From JACVRW01 sp963771715 (GTDB lineage: Bacteria; Actinomycetota; Thermoleophilia; Solirubrobacterales; Thermoleophilaceae), in assembly GCA_963771715.1 (NCBI GenBank), contig CAVYUQ010000023.1, positions 139,998-203,997 of the forward strand: a DNA stretch of 64,000 bases, read 5' to 3'. Below, piece after piece: positions 9,740-19,133 of this stretch (its first letter is position 1; every line of letters begins with the position of its first letter). The position numbers were made by a program, and so were the translations under genes. The notes under the pieces are model-generated. The model searched no databases. It was not told where the DNA came from and was given only the letters and a program-made list of their open reading frames with translations.

Positions 9740-10354
9740 CTACTCGACCGGATCGCCTGCGAGCACGCCGTTCGCGGCAGCCGCCTCGAGCGCCCCCAGG
9801 AAGCGCTCGGCCGGCAGCAGCACGGGCGTCTCCTGCAGCTCCCAGCCCCGGTTCGGGCGCATGATCCAGCGGGCGATGCGCAGGCGCTCGTCGTCGAGGC
9901 GCTCGACCCGCAGCTCGTCGCGCAGCTCGCCCGAGCGCCCCGGGCTGGCGCCGTGCCCGCCCACCGCGGGCTCGCCGCGCCAGTCCAGCTCGGGGCGGGC
10001 GAGCAACCCCTGCTCGGCCGCGGAGCTGAGGAGCGCGGGCAAATCGTCGAGTGTCACGATAGGAGCGTCCTTCACGAGCTGGCCGGCGTGCCAGACGGCG
10101 AGCCGCAGGCCGCCGGGCACCTTCTCCAGGCGCACCTCGCGACCGTCGTCGTACGGGCCGGCGGCGGCGAACGGGCCGCTCGAGACGCGCGACGCTCCGG
10201 CGGCCTGCACGCGGCCCTTGGGGCGGGAGCGGCTGCCGGGGCGGGCGCTCGGCCGCGGCCGCCGCTCCGGCTTGCGGTTCGGATCGAGGACGGTGCCCTT
10301 GGAGCAGATCGGACACTCGGAGACGAATCGGTTGTGGCGGCAGAACAGCGACAC
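9740..10354 (-). CDS. Hypothetical protein with N-terminal zinc-binding-like cysteines
   Basis: A 204-residue soluble protein. The first 20 residues read MSLFCRHNRFVSECPICSKG: Cys5, His7, Cys14 and Cys17 could bind zinc. A basic, proline-rich linker (residues 25-55) follows, then two similar beta-rich halves, each with a stretch like REVRLEKVPGGLRLAVW or ELRVERLDDERLRIARW, suggesting an internal duplication. No catalytic motif is visible. It ends 13 bases before the AddB-like gene and is probably cotranscribed with that pair, so a role near DNA repair or nucleic-acid binding is possible but not shown. Confidence 0.65.
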   Translation of the reverse strand: MSLFCRHNRFVSECPICSKGTVLDPNRKPERRPRPSARPGSRSRPKGRVQAAGASRVSSGPFAAAGPYDDGREVRLEKVPGGLRLAVWHAGQLVKDAPIVTLDDLPALLSSAAEQGLLARPELDWRGEPAVGGHGASPGRSGELRDELRVERLDDERLRIARWIMRPNRGWELQETPVLLPAERFLGALEAAAANGVLAGDPVE

Positions 10355-10385
10355 TCGGCAACTCTGAATCTAGCGGCCTGACACC

Positions 10386-11477
10386 ATGCCCCCGATGCGG
10401 ACCGCTGTTGTCTCGGACCTGCACCTCGGCGGCCTGGCCGGGCACGACGTCGCGCGCGAGGGGGCGGAGCGCGAGGCGCTCGTGGCCGCGGTGAGCGAGG
10501 CAGACAGGGTCGTCCTGCTGGGCGACGTCGTGGAGCTGCGGGAGCGCCCGCTCGCCGACTCGCTCGAGGTCGCCCGCCCGGTGTTCGAGCAGCTCGGCCG
10601 CGCGCTTGCGGGCCGCCCAGTGGTGCTGGTGCCCGGCAACCACGACCATGCGCTCGCCGAGCCGTGGCTCGCGGGCATGCGCCTCGACGCCCGCGGCCTG
10701 CCGACGGAGACCGAGTGGCCGGTCCGGCCGGAGGACGGCGCCGCGGGCCGGCTCGCCGAGTGGATGCCCGACGTGGACCTCAGCCTCGCGTACCCCGGGC
10801 TGCACCTGCGCGAGGACGTCTACGCGACCCACGGCCACTACCTCGACCTCCACCTCACGGTCCCGCGGCCCGAGTCGCTCGCGGCGTCGGCGATGGCACG
10901 TCTGACCGGCCGCGGCAAGTCGTCCCGCTCTGCGGCCGAGTATGAGGCGATCCTGGGGCCGCTCTACGCCTTCTACGCCGGCCTGGCGCAGGCCGCCTCG
11001 CCGGCGTCGCTGTCGCGCGGCAGCAGCATCTCGCGCAACGTCTGGAAGCTGGCGAGCAGCAACGGTCGCCCCGCGCTCGCCCGCTTCCTGCTCGGCCGGG
11101 TCACGATCCCGGGAGCGGTGGCCGCGCTCAATGGCCTGGGGTTCGGCCCCTTCCGCGCCACGCTCACCGGCGAGGAGCTGCGCCGGGCGGGCCTGCTCGC
11201 CATGGCGCGAGTGTCGGAGGTGCTGGCGCCGGGCGCCGAGCACGTGATCTTCGGCCACACCCACCGCCCCGGCCCCCTGCCGGGCGACGAGCAGGCCGAG
11301 TGGACGACTCTCTCCGGCACCCGGCTATGGAACACCGGCAGCTGGCTCTACGAGGGCGCCTTCATAACGGCAGGGAGCGAGAGCCCGTATTGGCCCGGAA
11401 CGGTGCTGACTCTGGAGGAGTCCGGGCCGCCGCGGATCGAGAACGCGCTGCGCGCGGTCGACGCACAACAGCACTGA
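10386..11477 (+). CDS. Metallophosphoesterase
   Basis: A 363-residue calcineurin-like phosphoesterase. All five metal-site motifs are present in order: SDLHL (residues 10-14), LLGDVVE, PGNHDH near residue 85, THGHY near residue 160 and FGHTHRPG near residue 290. Two metal ions held by these residues hydrolyse a phosphoester; the substrate is not evident. A long insert (residues 165-260) rich in helices separates the last two motifs. No signal peptide, so cytoplasmic. The start could be ATG 10386 or ATG 10395; neither has a strong ribosome-binding site. Divergent from the zinc-ribbon protein upstream. Confidence 0.85.
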   Translation: MPPMRTAVVSDLHLGGLAGHDVAREGAEREALVAAVSEADRVVLLGDVVELRERPLADSLEVARPVFEQLGRALAGRPVVLVPGNHDHALAEPWLAGMRLDARGLPTETEWPVRPEDGAAGRLAEWMPDVDLSLAYPGLHLREDVYATHGHYLDLHLTVPRPESLAASAMARLTGRGKSSRSAAEYEAILGPLYAFYAGLAQAASPASLSRGSSISRNVWKLASSNGRPALARFLLGRVTIPGAVAALNGLGFGPFRATLTGEELRRAGLLAMARVSEVLAPGAEHVIFGHTHRPGPLPGDEQAEWTTLSGTRLWNTGSWLYEGAFITAGSESPYWPGTVLTLEESGPPRIENALRAVDAQQH

Positions 11478-11495
11478 AGGCGCCCCCCGGCCGAA

Positions 11496-11538
11496 GCTCA
11501 ACACATTTGCGACGCATGTGGTCGCTTTCGTGTTGAGC
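11496..11538. terminator. Hairpin between convergent genes
   Basis: GCTCAACAC (11496-11504) pairs perfectly with GTGTTGAGC (11530-11538); an inner stem GCGAC/GTCGC closes the loop. It fills the gap between a plus-strand gene ending at 11477 and a minus-strand gene ending at 11546, so it probably stops transcription from both sides. There is no long T-run. Confidence 0.6.
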
Positions 11539-11545
11539 CTGGCGC

Positions 11546-13026
11546 TCAGGCGGCCACCGGCTCGCGCTGTCGCGCGCCCAGCGCATACGCAGCGGCGTCG
11601 AACTCGCGGGTGCGCTGCCGGAACGGCCAGGTGTACGTGGGCCACAGCGCCGAGTTGTGGCCGTTGCGGTCGATGTAGTAGCTCGTGCACCCGCCGCTGA
11701 CCCACACCGTGTCCTCCGTCATTCGGTCGAGCTCGGCGTTGTAGGCGCTCTGCGCCTCCTCGCGCACCTCCAAGGTCCGCGCGCCTCGCCGGCGCATCGT
11801 CCGGAGCGCGTCCAGCACGTAGGCGATCTGCGACTCGATGATGAACACGATCGAGGTATGCCCGAGGCCGGTGTTCGGCCCGACCAGGAAGAACAGGTTC
11901 GGGTAGCCGGCCACGGTCGTGCCCTTGTAGGCCTGCATGCTGCCGTTCCAGGTCTCCGTGAGCGTCCGCCCGTCGCGGCCGGTCACGCGGTCGGCGATCG
12001 GCACGTCGGTCACGTGGAAGCCGGTGCCGAAGATGATCGTGTCGACCTCGCGCTCGGTGCCGTCCTCGGCCACCACCGAGTGCGGCCGCACCTCGCTCAG
12101 GCCACCCGTGATGACCTCGACATTCGGCTGCGCGAGCGCCGGATACCACTCGTTGGTCGGCAGGATTCGCTTGCACCCGATGCTGTAGTCCGGCGTGAGC
12201 TTCCTCCGCAGCTCCGGGTCCTTGATCTGCTTCTGCATGTGCATCATCGGGATGCGCTCGAGCAGCTTCCCGATGGCGCGGTGGCGGAACTGGAGCACGA
12301 ACGACTCCCGCGCCCAGTAGATGCCCGCCCGCATGGCGAGCTGGGCCGGGGGGAAGAGCCGGTAGAGCGCCCGCTCCCAGCGCTTCATCGGACGGTTGCG
12401 GTGCGGGATGACCCAGGGCGCGGTGCGCTGGAGAATGTGCAGCGAGGCGACCTTCGGCTGGATCTCCGGCACGAACTGGATCGCCGAGGCGCCGGTGCCG
12501 ATCACGGCCACGCGCTCGCCGTCGAGCTTGATGGTCGTGGTCCCACTGGGCCGAGTGGAACGCCTTGCCCTCGAAGCTCTCGATGCCCGGCACGTCCGGC
12601 ATTGAAGGGTCACTGAGCGGGCCCTGCGCGGCGATGAGGATGTCCGCGCTCATCGCGCCCGCGGATGTCTCGATGCTCCAGTGCTGCTCGTCGTCATCCC
12701 ACTCGGCCGCCTCCAGCTCGGTGTGGAAGCGCACGTGCGGCGAGCACGCCGTGCTTGGTCGCGGTGTCCTCGAGGTAGTCGAGGATCTCGCGCTGCGGCG
12801 AGAACGTGCTCGACCAGTTCGGGTTGGGCGCGAACGAGAACGAGTACAGGTGCGAGGGCACGTCGCAGCGGCAGCCGGGGTAGGTGTTGTCCCGCCAGGT
12901 GCCGCCGATGTCGCCGGCGCGCTCGAGCAGCACGAAGTCGTGCTCGCCCTCCTGCTTCAGCCTGATTGCCATGCCCAGCCCCGAGAAGCCGGTGCCGACG
13001 ATCGCGACCCGGTGATGCTGCGTCAC
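11546..13026 (-). CDS. Flavin-containing monooxygenase, Baeyer-Villiger type (frame broken twice)
   Basis: About 492 residues if both breaks are repaired. The N-terminal FAD site is AIVGTGFSGLG, followed by IGGTWRDNTYPGCRCDVPSHLYS. The Baeyer-Villiger fingerprint FxGxxxHxxxW is present as FEGKAFHSAQW, then the NADP site AVIGTGASA and the late IFGTGF motif. Such enzymes insert oxygen next to ketones using NADPH and O2. The frame changes at about 12735-12750 and again at about 12532-12545, each by one surplus base. The GTG start at 13026 overlaps the TetR stop (GTGA), so the regulator and enzyme are coupled. The substrate is probably a ketone or steroid-like compound, but this is not shown. Confidence 0.85.
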
Positions 13027-13622
13027 GTGAACCTCCGTAGTCCTGGCAGGAGCAGCTCGACGGTCCAGTCCGCCAGCTGCTCGAGGGGAACGTCGGGGTG
13101 GTCCCACATCCAGTGGGCAACACCCTCGTAGGCCGAGTTGACGGCGTGCGCCGCCAGCTCGAGCTCGCGCGAGTCCACACCTGCGGGCGCCAGCTCCCTC
13201 ATCAACTCGAGGATCAGCGCCGCCTGGCGCCTCCGGACGCTCACTATCGCGTCCGAGAAACGGCCCTCGTAGAGGAGCTCGTAGGCCATTCGGTTGTCGG
13301 AGGCGAAGCGCAGGAACGCGAGCCCGCCGGCGCGCAGCCGCGTCTCGGGGCTCTCCTCGGCCCGAGCGGCGTCCGCGATCTGCTCCGCGAGCCGCAGCGC
13401 CAGACCCTCGAGACAGGCCCTGAAGAGGCCCTCCTTGGAGCCGAACAGCTCATAGATGACCGGCTTCGTAACGCCCGCCCGACGCGCAAGCTCGTCCATC
13501 GACACCCTCGCGAAGCCACGCTCGGCGAACAGTTCCTCACCGAGCGCGACGAGTTGGCGCTCGCGCACAACGCGCGGCACACGACCGTGACGAAAGTCCT
13601 CTATGCGACCGGCAGCCTCCAC
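13023..13622 (-). CDS. TetR-family transcriptional regulator
   Basis: A 199-residue repressor-type protein with GTG start. The N-terminal helix-turn-helix is textbook: ALGEELFAERGFARVSMDEL, then ARRAGVTKPVIYELFGSKEGLF (residues 28-66). The C-terminal two thirds are the helical ligand-binding domain, unlike any I can name. It is the first gene of a two-gene operon with the monooxygenase, overlapping its start by four bases, so it probably senses a substrate of that enzyme and represses its own operon. Two inverted repeats lie immediately upstream of the start codon. Confidence 0.9.
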   Translation of the reverse strand: MEAAGRIEDFRHGRVPRVVRERQLVALGEELFAERGFARVSMDELARRAGVTKPVIYELFGSKEGLFRACLEGLALRLAEQIADAARAEESPETRLRAGGLAFLRFASDNRMAYELLYEGRFSDAIVSVRRRQAALILELMRELAPAGVDSRELELAAHAVNSAYEGVAHWMWDHPDVPLEQLADWTVELLLPGLRRFT

Positions 13623-13623
13623 T

Positions 13624-13650
13624 TACCGCCGGTAGGTTACCGCGAGTAAC
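13624..13650 (-). promoter_or_regulatory. Candidate TetR operators upstream of the regulator
   Basis: Two adjacent inverted repeats: TACCG-C-CGGTA (13624-13634) and GTTAC-CGCGA-GTAAC (13636-13650). The first lies 2 bases from the GTG start of the TetR gene. Position and 11-15 bp size fit TetR operators and suggest autoregulation of the TetR-monooxygenase operon. Confidence 0.6.
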
Positions 13651-13665
13651 TCCGCCCGTCAAGGA

Positions 13666-13713
13666 GGGTTGGGCGCCTTCCATTGCGAGATGGAAATGAA
13701 AAGCGCCCAACCC
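13666..13713 (-). terminator. Long stem-loop after the topoisomerase gene
   Basis: GGGTTGGGCGC (13666-13676) pairs with GCGCCCAACCC (13703-13713); within the loop TTCCAT (13678-13683) pairs with ATGGAA (13690-13695). The result is a stem of 11 plus 6 pairs with an asymmetric bulge, about 80 bases downstream of the topoisomerase stop. It probably terminates that transcript, although no T-run follows. Confidence 0.6.
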
Positions 13714-13794
13714 TGGTGGCGGGGGCGCGGCGGGGCGGAGGGCGCGGCGGGGCGGAGGGCCAGAGGCGGCCGCGGGCCGCCCTCAGTGCTGCGG

Positions 13795-16120
13795 TTAAGC
13801 GGCCGGCGCTGCGCGCTCGGGCTCGGCGTCCGCCGGGTCGGGCTCGTCAGAGCGGCCCTCGCCCGCGCGCTCCGCCGCGTCGCGCTCGGCGCGCTCCTCC
13901 TCCGACTCGCCCTTGGGGGGCTCCTTCGCCCACTCCTCGTCGAACTCCACGCGCCACTTGCCCTCGTCGGTCTGCTCCAGCCGGAGCTTCGCCCTGAAAG
14001 TGCGCCCGGCACGCGACCGGAAGCCAGTGACAGCCTTTTCAGTGCGTCCTACGCCCGGATCCTCGCCCGCCTCACGAGAGGCCCGCAGCGACTCGATCAG
14101 CTCCTTCGCCACCGACACCGGCAGCGACTTGCCGGCCTTCTTCTTCCAGATCACGAAGCCGCAGCCGGGGTCCTCGCGCGACCAGCACGAGTAGCCCTTG
14201 CGGTTCTCGGTGATCTCGCGGCCGCAGATCGGGCAGGGGCCGAGCTTGGCCCGCTCGATCTGGACGCCCTTGAGCTTGTCGAGCTCCTGGACCGTCTCGG
14301 TGGTGAACTTCTTGATGTCCTCCATGAACGCCGGGCGCGTGTCCTCGGCGTGCTCGATCAGCCGCAGGCGCCGCTCCCAGCTGCCCGTGAGCTCCGGCGA
14401 GGTGAGCTTGTGCTCGCCCAGCAGGCGGATCACCTGGATGCCCTTCTCCGTGGCCACCAGGGCGCGGCCGTCGCGCTCGATGTAGCCCACGTCCACGAGC
14501 CGCTCGATGATCGACGCCCGTGTGGCCGGCGTGCCGATGCCCGAGTCCTTCATGGCCTCGCGCAGCTCGGCGTCCTCGACCTCCTTGCCGGCGGTCTCCA
14601 TGGCGCCCAGCAGCGAGGCATCGGAGAAGCGGCGCGGCGGCTGCGTCTCCTTGCGCATGAACTCGACCTCGCGCGTCTGCACGTCCTCGCCCTGCTCCAG
14701 CTTCGGAAGCAGCTGATCCCCGCCTGAATCGTCCTCGCTGCGGTCCTGCTCTGAAAGCTCGCCGTAAACGCTTCGCCAACCAGCCTCGATCAGCCGCCGC
14801 CCACTCGTGCGGAATACGTTCTCACTGACTGTCGTCTCCACGCGGGTCCGCTCGAACACTGCCTCCGGGTGGAAGATCGCCAGGAAGCGCTTCGTCACGA
14901 GGTCATAGACCTTCAGCTCGTCCTGGCCCATCTTCGAGAGATCGTGCTCGGAGCGCGTCGGGATGATCGCGTGGTGGTCGGTGACCTTTGCGTCGTTGAC
15001 GACCCGGCCCAGCGGGAGCGAGTCGAGGGAGGCCACGTACTTCGCGGCTGCCGTGTAGCTCGGGTTATGCCCCACCAGCTCGGCCGTCGGCTTGATCTCC
15101 GGCACCATGTCGCCGGTCAGGAAGCGCGAGTTGGTACGCGGGTAGGTGAGCGCCTTGTGCTCCTCGTACAGGCGCTGCGCAGCCGAGAGCGTGCGGCGGG
15201 CGGAGAACCCGTACAGGCTGTTCGCGTGGCGCTGGAGGCTCGTGAGGTCGTAGAGGAGCTGCGGCAGCTCCCGCTCCTCCTTCTTCTCGAGCTTCGTGAT
15301 CTCGCCGGCCTGGTCCCGTGACCGCCTCGACGATCGCCTTCGCCTCGTCCTCGCTCCGCAGCCGCTTCCCGCCAAGGTATCTGCCCGCGTAGCGGCGCTC
15401 GCCCTCGGCCTCGAAGCGCCCCTCGACGAGCCAGTACGGCTCGGGCACGAAGTTGCGGATCTCCTCCTCGCGGCGAGCCACCAGCGCGAGCGTGGGCGTC
15501 TGCACGCGGCCGAGCGAGACGGCACCGTCGAACGCGGCCCGCAGGCGCACCGAGGCGGCGCGCGTGGCGTTCATGCCCACGAGCCAGTCGGCCTCCGAGC
15601 GTGAGCGGGCGGCCTCCTCGAGCGACTTCATCTCCTCACCCGGACGCAGGTGCTCGAACGCCTCCGAGATCGCCCGCTTGGTCATCGAGGACAGCCACAG
15701 CCGCTTGACGGGCTTGTGCACCGGAGCGAGGTCGTACAGGTACGCGAAGATCAGCTCGCCCTCGCGGCCGGCGTCGCAGGCGTTGACGATCGTCTCGACG
15801 TCCTCGTCGGCCATCAGCCTGTGGATCGCCCGCAGCTGCTTCGCCGAGCGCTCGTCGTTGGGGATCAGCTTGAACTGGTCGGGCAGGATCGGCAGGTCCG
15901 CGAAGCGCCACTTCTTCAGCTTCGGGTCGTACTCGTCCGGGGGCGCCAGGCCCACCAGGTGCCCGACCGCCCAGGTCACGATGTAGCCGTCGCCGTTGGC
16001 CGAGCCGTCCTGGGTCTCCAGGTGCGTCTTGTCCTTCGCCTGCTTGAAGGATCCAGGCAGCGTGGACGCCAAATCGCGGGCGACCGAGGGCTTCTCAGCT
16101 ACTACAAGGGTCTTCGCCAT
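13795..16120 (-). CDS. Type IA DNA topoisomerase, TopB (topoisomerase III)-like (frame broken once)
   Basis: About 774 residues. The Toprim domain opens MAKTLVVAEKPSVARDLAST, with the acidic metal motif VNACDAGREGELIF near residue 115. The active-site tyrosine is in KALTYPRTNSRFLTG. After the core comes one four-cysteine zinc finger (CPICGRE...CW...CGF), then a lysine-rich and finally very acidic tail. The N-terminus and order fit TopB-type relaxases/decatenases better than TopA. The frame changes at about 15312-15320 in a GGG run (one surplus base); homology resumes at DQAGEITKLEKK. It follows the lysyl-oxidase-like gene by 38 bases on the same strand but is probably independent of it in function. 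Confidence 0.85.
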
Positions 16121-16158
16121 CAGCAGTCACGATACGCACATCGCTGGTCAACACCGGC

Positions 16159-16987
16159 TCAGTAGTAGCGGTTCGGATCGAAGCTCCGCCCGCGGTCACG
16201 GCCGCGGCAGCCCATACGGGGGCGGTCGGACCGGTAGGGAAGGCGGATGATCGCCTGGGCCTCGTTGTTGTCCTCGTTGGATTCGTAGATGCCGTTCTCG
16301 GGGTCGGCGATGTGCACGTACGCGAAGCATCCGCGCAGCCCGGTCACGTCGATCCACTGCTCCGGATACGCCGGCGGATAGATGTCCGCCCAGCCCGGGC
16401 GAGGTGCCGAGCGTGACCCGCTCGGCATCGGGGTTGGTGCTGCACGCCGGGTAGTGCGGCCGCCGCGGTGAGCGCGGGATCATCGGCCGCGTGTGGGTCA
16501 GGTCGCGCAGGCAGTAGGCCACCTTGGGCCCTGTGCGCACCAGGCGCGTGCGCCTGCCCTGCGCGTCCACGCGCCAGAGCTCGAAGCGAGCGGCGTTGAA
16601 GAACTTCCACCAGTAGCGGCTCTGGTGGGCGAACTTGAACTGGAGGCGGGCGTTCGTGGCCACCCCGATGCGGCTGCCGTCGCGCCTGTAGATGCGCTGC
16701 CGCCCGCGCATGAAGCGCGGGCCGATGCGGTTGCCGTGCAGCTCCGCCGGTCCGGCGCCGACGCTGTCGATCACGTTTCCGGCCCTCAGGACCGTGTGGC
16801 CGGCCTTGGTGAGGCGGTCCGTGTAGAGGCCGTACGGGCGCCGCATCACCAGGTCGGGGCAGCGCAGCTGCTTGGCGTCCGGGCCGATGCAGGGGTTCTC
16901 GTCCACCTGCGCCGGCTCAACGGCCGCGGCGGGCCCGACGAGCGCCACGGCGGCGCAGCACAGCATGGTGAGGAGGGCGGCACGCAC
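16159..16987 (-). CDS. Lysyl-oxidase-like secreted protein with incomplete copper site (frame broken once)
   Basis: About 275 residues with a signal peptide (MLCCAAVALVGPAAAVEPA). The second half has lysyl-oxidase landmarks: ARFELWRVDAQGRR, GPKVAYCLRD, then PGWADIYPPAYPEQWIDVTG and a late ESNEDNNEA. Family members use copper and a lysine-tyrosine-derived quinone to oxidise amines. The lysine and a candidate tyrosine are present, but the copper-binding histidine cluster before ARFELW is reduced to AHQSRYWWKFF, so activity is doubtful. The frame changes at about 16393-16401 (surplus base in CCC). GTG 16987 is preferred; the ATG at 17020 would overlap the divergent patatin start. Confidence 0.7.
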
Positions 16988-17018
16988 CCCCGGAGTTGTA
17001 GCGGCTACGTTGAACGGC

Positions 17019-17930
17019 ATGCGTGTACTAGCCATAGACGGGGGCGGCATCCGCGGCCTCATCCCGGCGATCGTGCTGACCGAGATGGAGCGGCGCTCGG
17101 GGCGCCGGATCTTCGAGATGTTCGACCTGATCGCCGGCACATCCACGGGCGGCATCCTGGCCTGCGCCCTGTGCGCGCCCGACCCACTGCCGGCCTCCGA
17201 GCTCGTCGCGCTGTACGAGGACGAGGGGCCGAAGATCTTCGATCGCTCGCTGTTCCAGCGCATCAAGAGCGCCGACGGCGTGCTGGACGAGAAGTACGAC
17301 GACAGCGCGCTCGACCGCGCTCTCGAGCGCTTCCTGGAGCACAAGGGCCTCGCCGAGACGCGCCCCGACCTGATCGTGCCGGCCTACGACACGGCGCTCC
17401 CGGGCCCGTACTTCTTCAAGAGCACCAAGGCGCGCGCGACCCCCGAGACCGACGACTTCCCGCTCTCGGTGGTGGCGCGAGCCACCTCGGCGGCTCCCAC
17501 CTACTTCGAGGCGCTCGAGGCCGGCGACCGCGCGCTCGTGGACGGCGGCGTGTTCGCGGGCAATCCCGCGATGTGCGCCTTCGCGGAGGTGCTGAACCAG
17601 GTGGACGCCCGCGAGGTGGTCCTGCTCTCGCTCGGAACGGGCCAGCGCACCAGCAAGCGCTCGTTCGACGAGATCAAGGACTGGGGCATCGCGAAGTGGG
17701 CCCGTCCGATCCTGGACGTTGTCTTCGACGGGGTCTCGGACGCCGTTCACTACCAGCTCGACCACGTGCTGGGCGGCGACCGCTACTGGCGCCTCCAGAC
17801 CGAGCTGACGCTCGCGAGCGACGACCTCGACGACGCCTCCGAGGACAACCTCGCAAAGCTACGCGGGCACGCCGACGACCTCATCCGCGAGCAGTCGGCC
17901 GTGCTGGACGCCGCTCTGGCGCGGCTCTAG
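17019..17930 (+). CDS. Patatin-like phospholipase
   Basis: A 303-residue acyl hydrolase without a signal peptide. The oxyanion-hole motif DGGGIRG (residues 7-13), the nucleophile elbow GTSTGG near residue 45, and the catalytic-dyad aspartate in VDGGVFAGNP near residue 180 are all present. Patatins release fatty acids from phospholipids or other lipids with a Ser-Asp dyad; the form starting MRVLAIDGGGIRGLIP is typical of the bacterial CapV/patatin group, but no signalling cyclase lies next to it. Its stop overlaps by four bases, tail to tail, with the MarP-like gene. Confidence 0.9.
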   Translation: MRVLAIDGGGIRGLIPAIVLTEMERRSGRRIFEMFDLIAGTSTGGILACALCAPDPLPASELVALYEDEGPKIFDRSLFQRIKSADGVLDEKYDDSALDRALERFLEHKGLAETRPDLIVPAYDTALPGPYFFKSTKARATPETDDFPLSVVARATSAAPTYFEALEAGDRALVDGGVFAGNPAMCAFAEVLNQVDAREVVLLSLGTGQRTSKRSFDEIKDWGIAKWARPILDVVFDGVSDAVHYQLDHVLGGDRYWRLQTELTLASDDLDDASEDNLAKLRGHADDLIREQSAVLDAALARL

Positions 17931-19102
17931 GCGCAGGGCCCGGTGTCGACCCGTCCGCGCGCGCGCCGGAGCGCGTCGCGCACCACGGAGTCCGGTATCC
18001 CGTAGCCCGTGCGCCTGCGGCTCGTGGCCGCGGCGAAGATCGTGGTGACCACGCGCCCGGAGGCGTCGACGGCCGGGCCACCGGAGTTGCCCGGCCGCAC
18101 CAGCCCGCGCAGCGAGGTGAGCATGCGCTGCACCGGCCCGCGCCCGTACGCGTCCTGGGTGACCACCGTGACCGTCTGGCCGAGGCGGGCCGGCTCCACG
18201 TCGAGGGATCCGTTCTCGGGGAAGCCGAGCACCGCCGCGCGCGCGCCGGCCTCGGCGTTCTGGTTCATCCGCAACCGGGGCGCCCCGGAGAGGCCGGGCA
18301 CGCGCAGGATCGAGAGGTCGTTCCGGGCGTCGTACCAGATCGCATCCGCGTCCAGGGCCGGCCCCTCTCCGCGCGACTGCACTGTCGTGTCGTCCTGGCC
18401 CGCGACCACGTGGGCGTTCGTGACCACGATCCCCCTGCCGGCCACCCAGCCGCTCCCCTGCACCCCGAGGCCGCAGGCGGTGCCGAGCACGCGCACGACG
18501 CCGCGTGTGGCGGCCCGCACGTCGCGGTCGCGCGCGATCCTCGCGTCCGGCGGCGCGACGTTCGCCGACGGTCCGGTGACAGACGGGAACGGGTCGAAGC
18601 GCGCCAGCGCGTTGAGGATCGCGCCCGACGGCGGCAGCACCTCGTTCAGCTCCTTGAGGATCTCCGAGCGCTGGATCGGCTCGCGAAGATCGCGCGCGCC
18701 GGGTGTCTGGAGGGCCACCGTGCCGCCGATCCAGACGAGGAACAGCCCGAGGCAGGCCACCAGTATCGAGCCGCCGACCCCGTCGATCACCCCGAGGCGC
18801 TCGCCCAGCCGGCGGCGTAGGTGGAAGCCGAGCAGCTCGAGCCCGGAGGCGAACACGCCTCCGATCATCAGCGCGCCCAGCAGCGCGAACAGCGGCGAGT
18901 ACGGCGAATGGGAGCCGTCCTCGAGCAGCAGCGGGCCGAGGCGCGAGCCGATGAACGCCCCCGCCGCGAATCCGGCGAGCGAGAGGGCGCCCGCGATCAG
19001 ACCCTGCTGGTAGCCCCAGACGGCCATCAGGAGGGTGAACGCGATGATGATCCAGTCGAGGGTCGTCAAGGCCGGATTGAGGCTATTCGCCGCGGGTACC
19101 AT
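17927..19102 (-). CDS. MarP-like membrane serine protease (CvpA plus trypsin domain)
   Basis: A 391-residue protein. Residues 10-150 hold four hydrophobic segments of the CvpA/colicin-V-production type (TLDWIIIAFTLLMAVWGY and following). The extracytoplasmic trypsin-like domain then shows the histidine in VVTNAHVVAG, the aspartate in ARNDLSILRV and the serine in RPGNSGGPAV. This architecture is that of mycobacterial MarP, a protease that helps keep cell-wall hydrolases active under acid or oxidative stress; that role is inferred here. The ATG at 19102 is chosen to place the first membrane helix near the N-terminus. Divergent from the penicillin-binding protein. Confidence 0.85.
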   Translation of the reverse strand: MVPAANSLNPALTTLDWIIIAFTLLMAVWGYQQGLIAGALSLAGFAAGAFIGSRLGPLLLEDGSHSPYSPLFALLGALMIGGVFASGLELLGFHLRRRLGERLGVIDGVGGSILVACLGLFLVWIGGTVALQTPGARDLREPIQRSEILKELNEVLPPSGAILNALARFDPFPSVTGPSANVAPPDARIARDRDVRAATRGVVRVLGTACGLGVQGSGWVAGRGIVVTNAHVVAGQDDTTVQSRGEGPALDADAIWYDARNDLSILRVPGLSGAPRLRMNQNAEAGARAAVLGFPENGSLDVEPARLGQTVTVVTQDAYGRGPVQRMLTSLRGLVRPGNSGGPAVDASGRVVTTIFAAATSRRRTGYGIPDSVVRDALRRARGRVDTGPCA

Positions 19103-19133
19103 CGAGCCCCGTCCCCCAGCGCTGTCCCCTCCC

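Noticed and set aside
13651..13794. A small RNA gene between the TetR and topoisomerase genes
   Set aside because: The long hairpin there sits at the right distance to be the topoisomerase terminator, and no promoter-like sequence precedes it.
17019..17930. Patatin as a CBASS antiphage effector (CapV)
   Set aside because: The motif form is similar, but no nucleotidyltransferase (CD-NTase), Cap2 or Cap3 gene lies nearby; neighbours are envelope genes.
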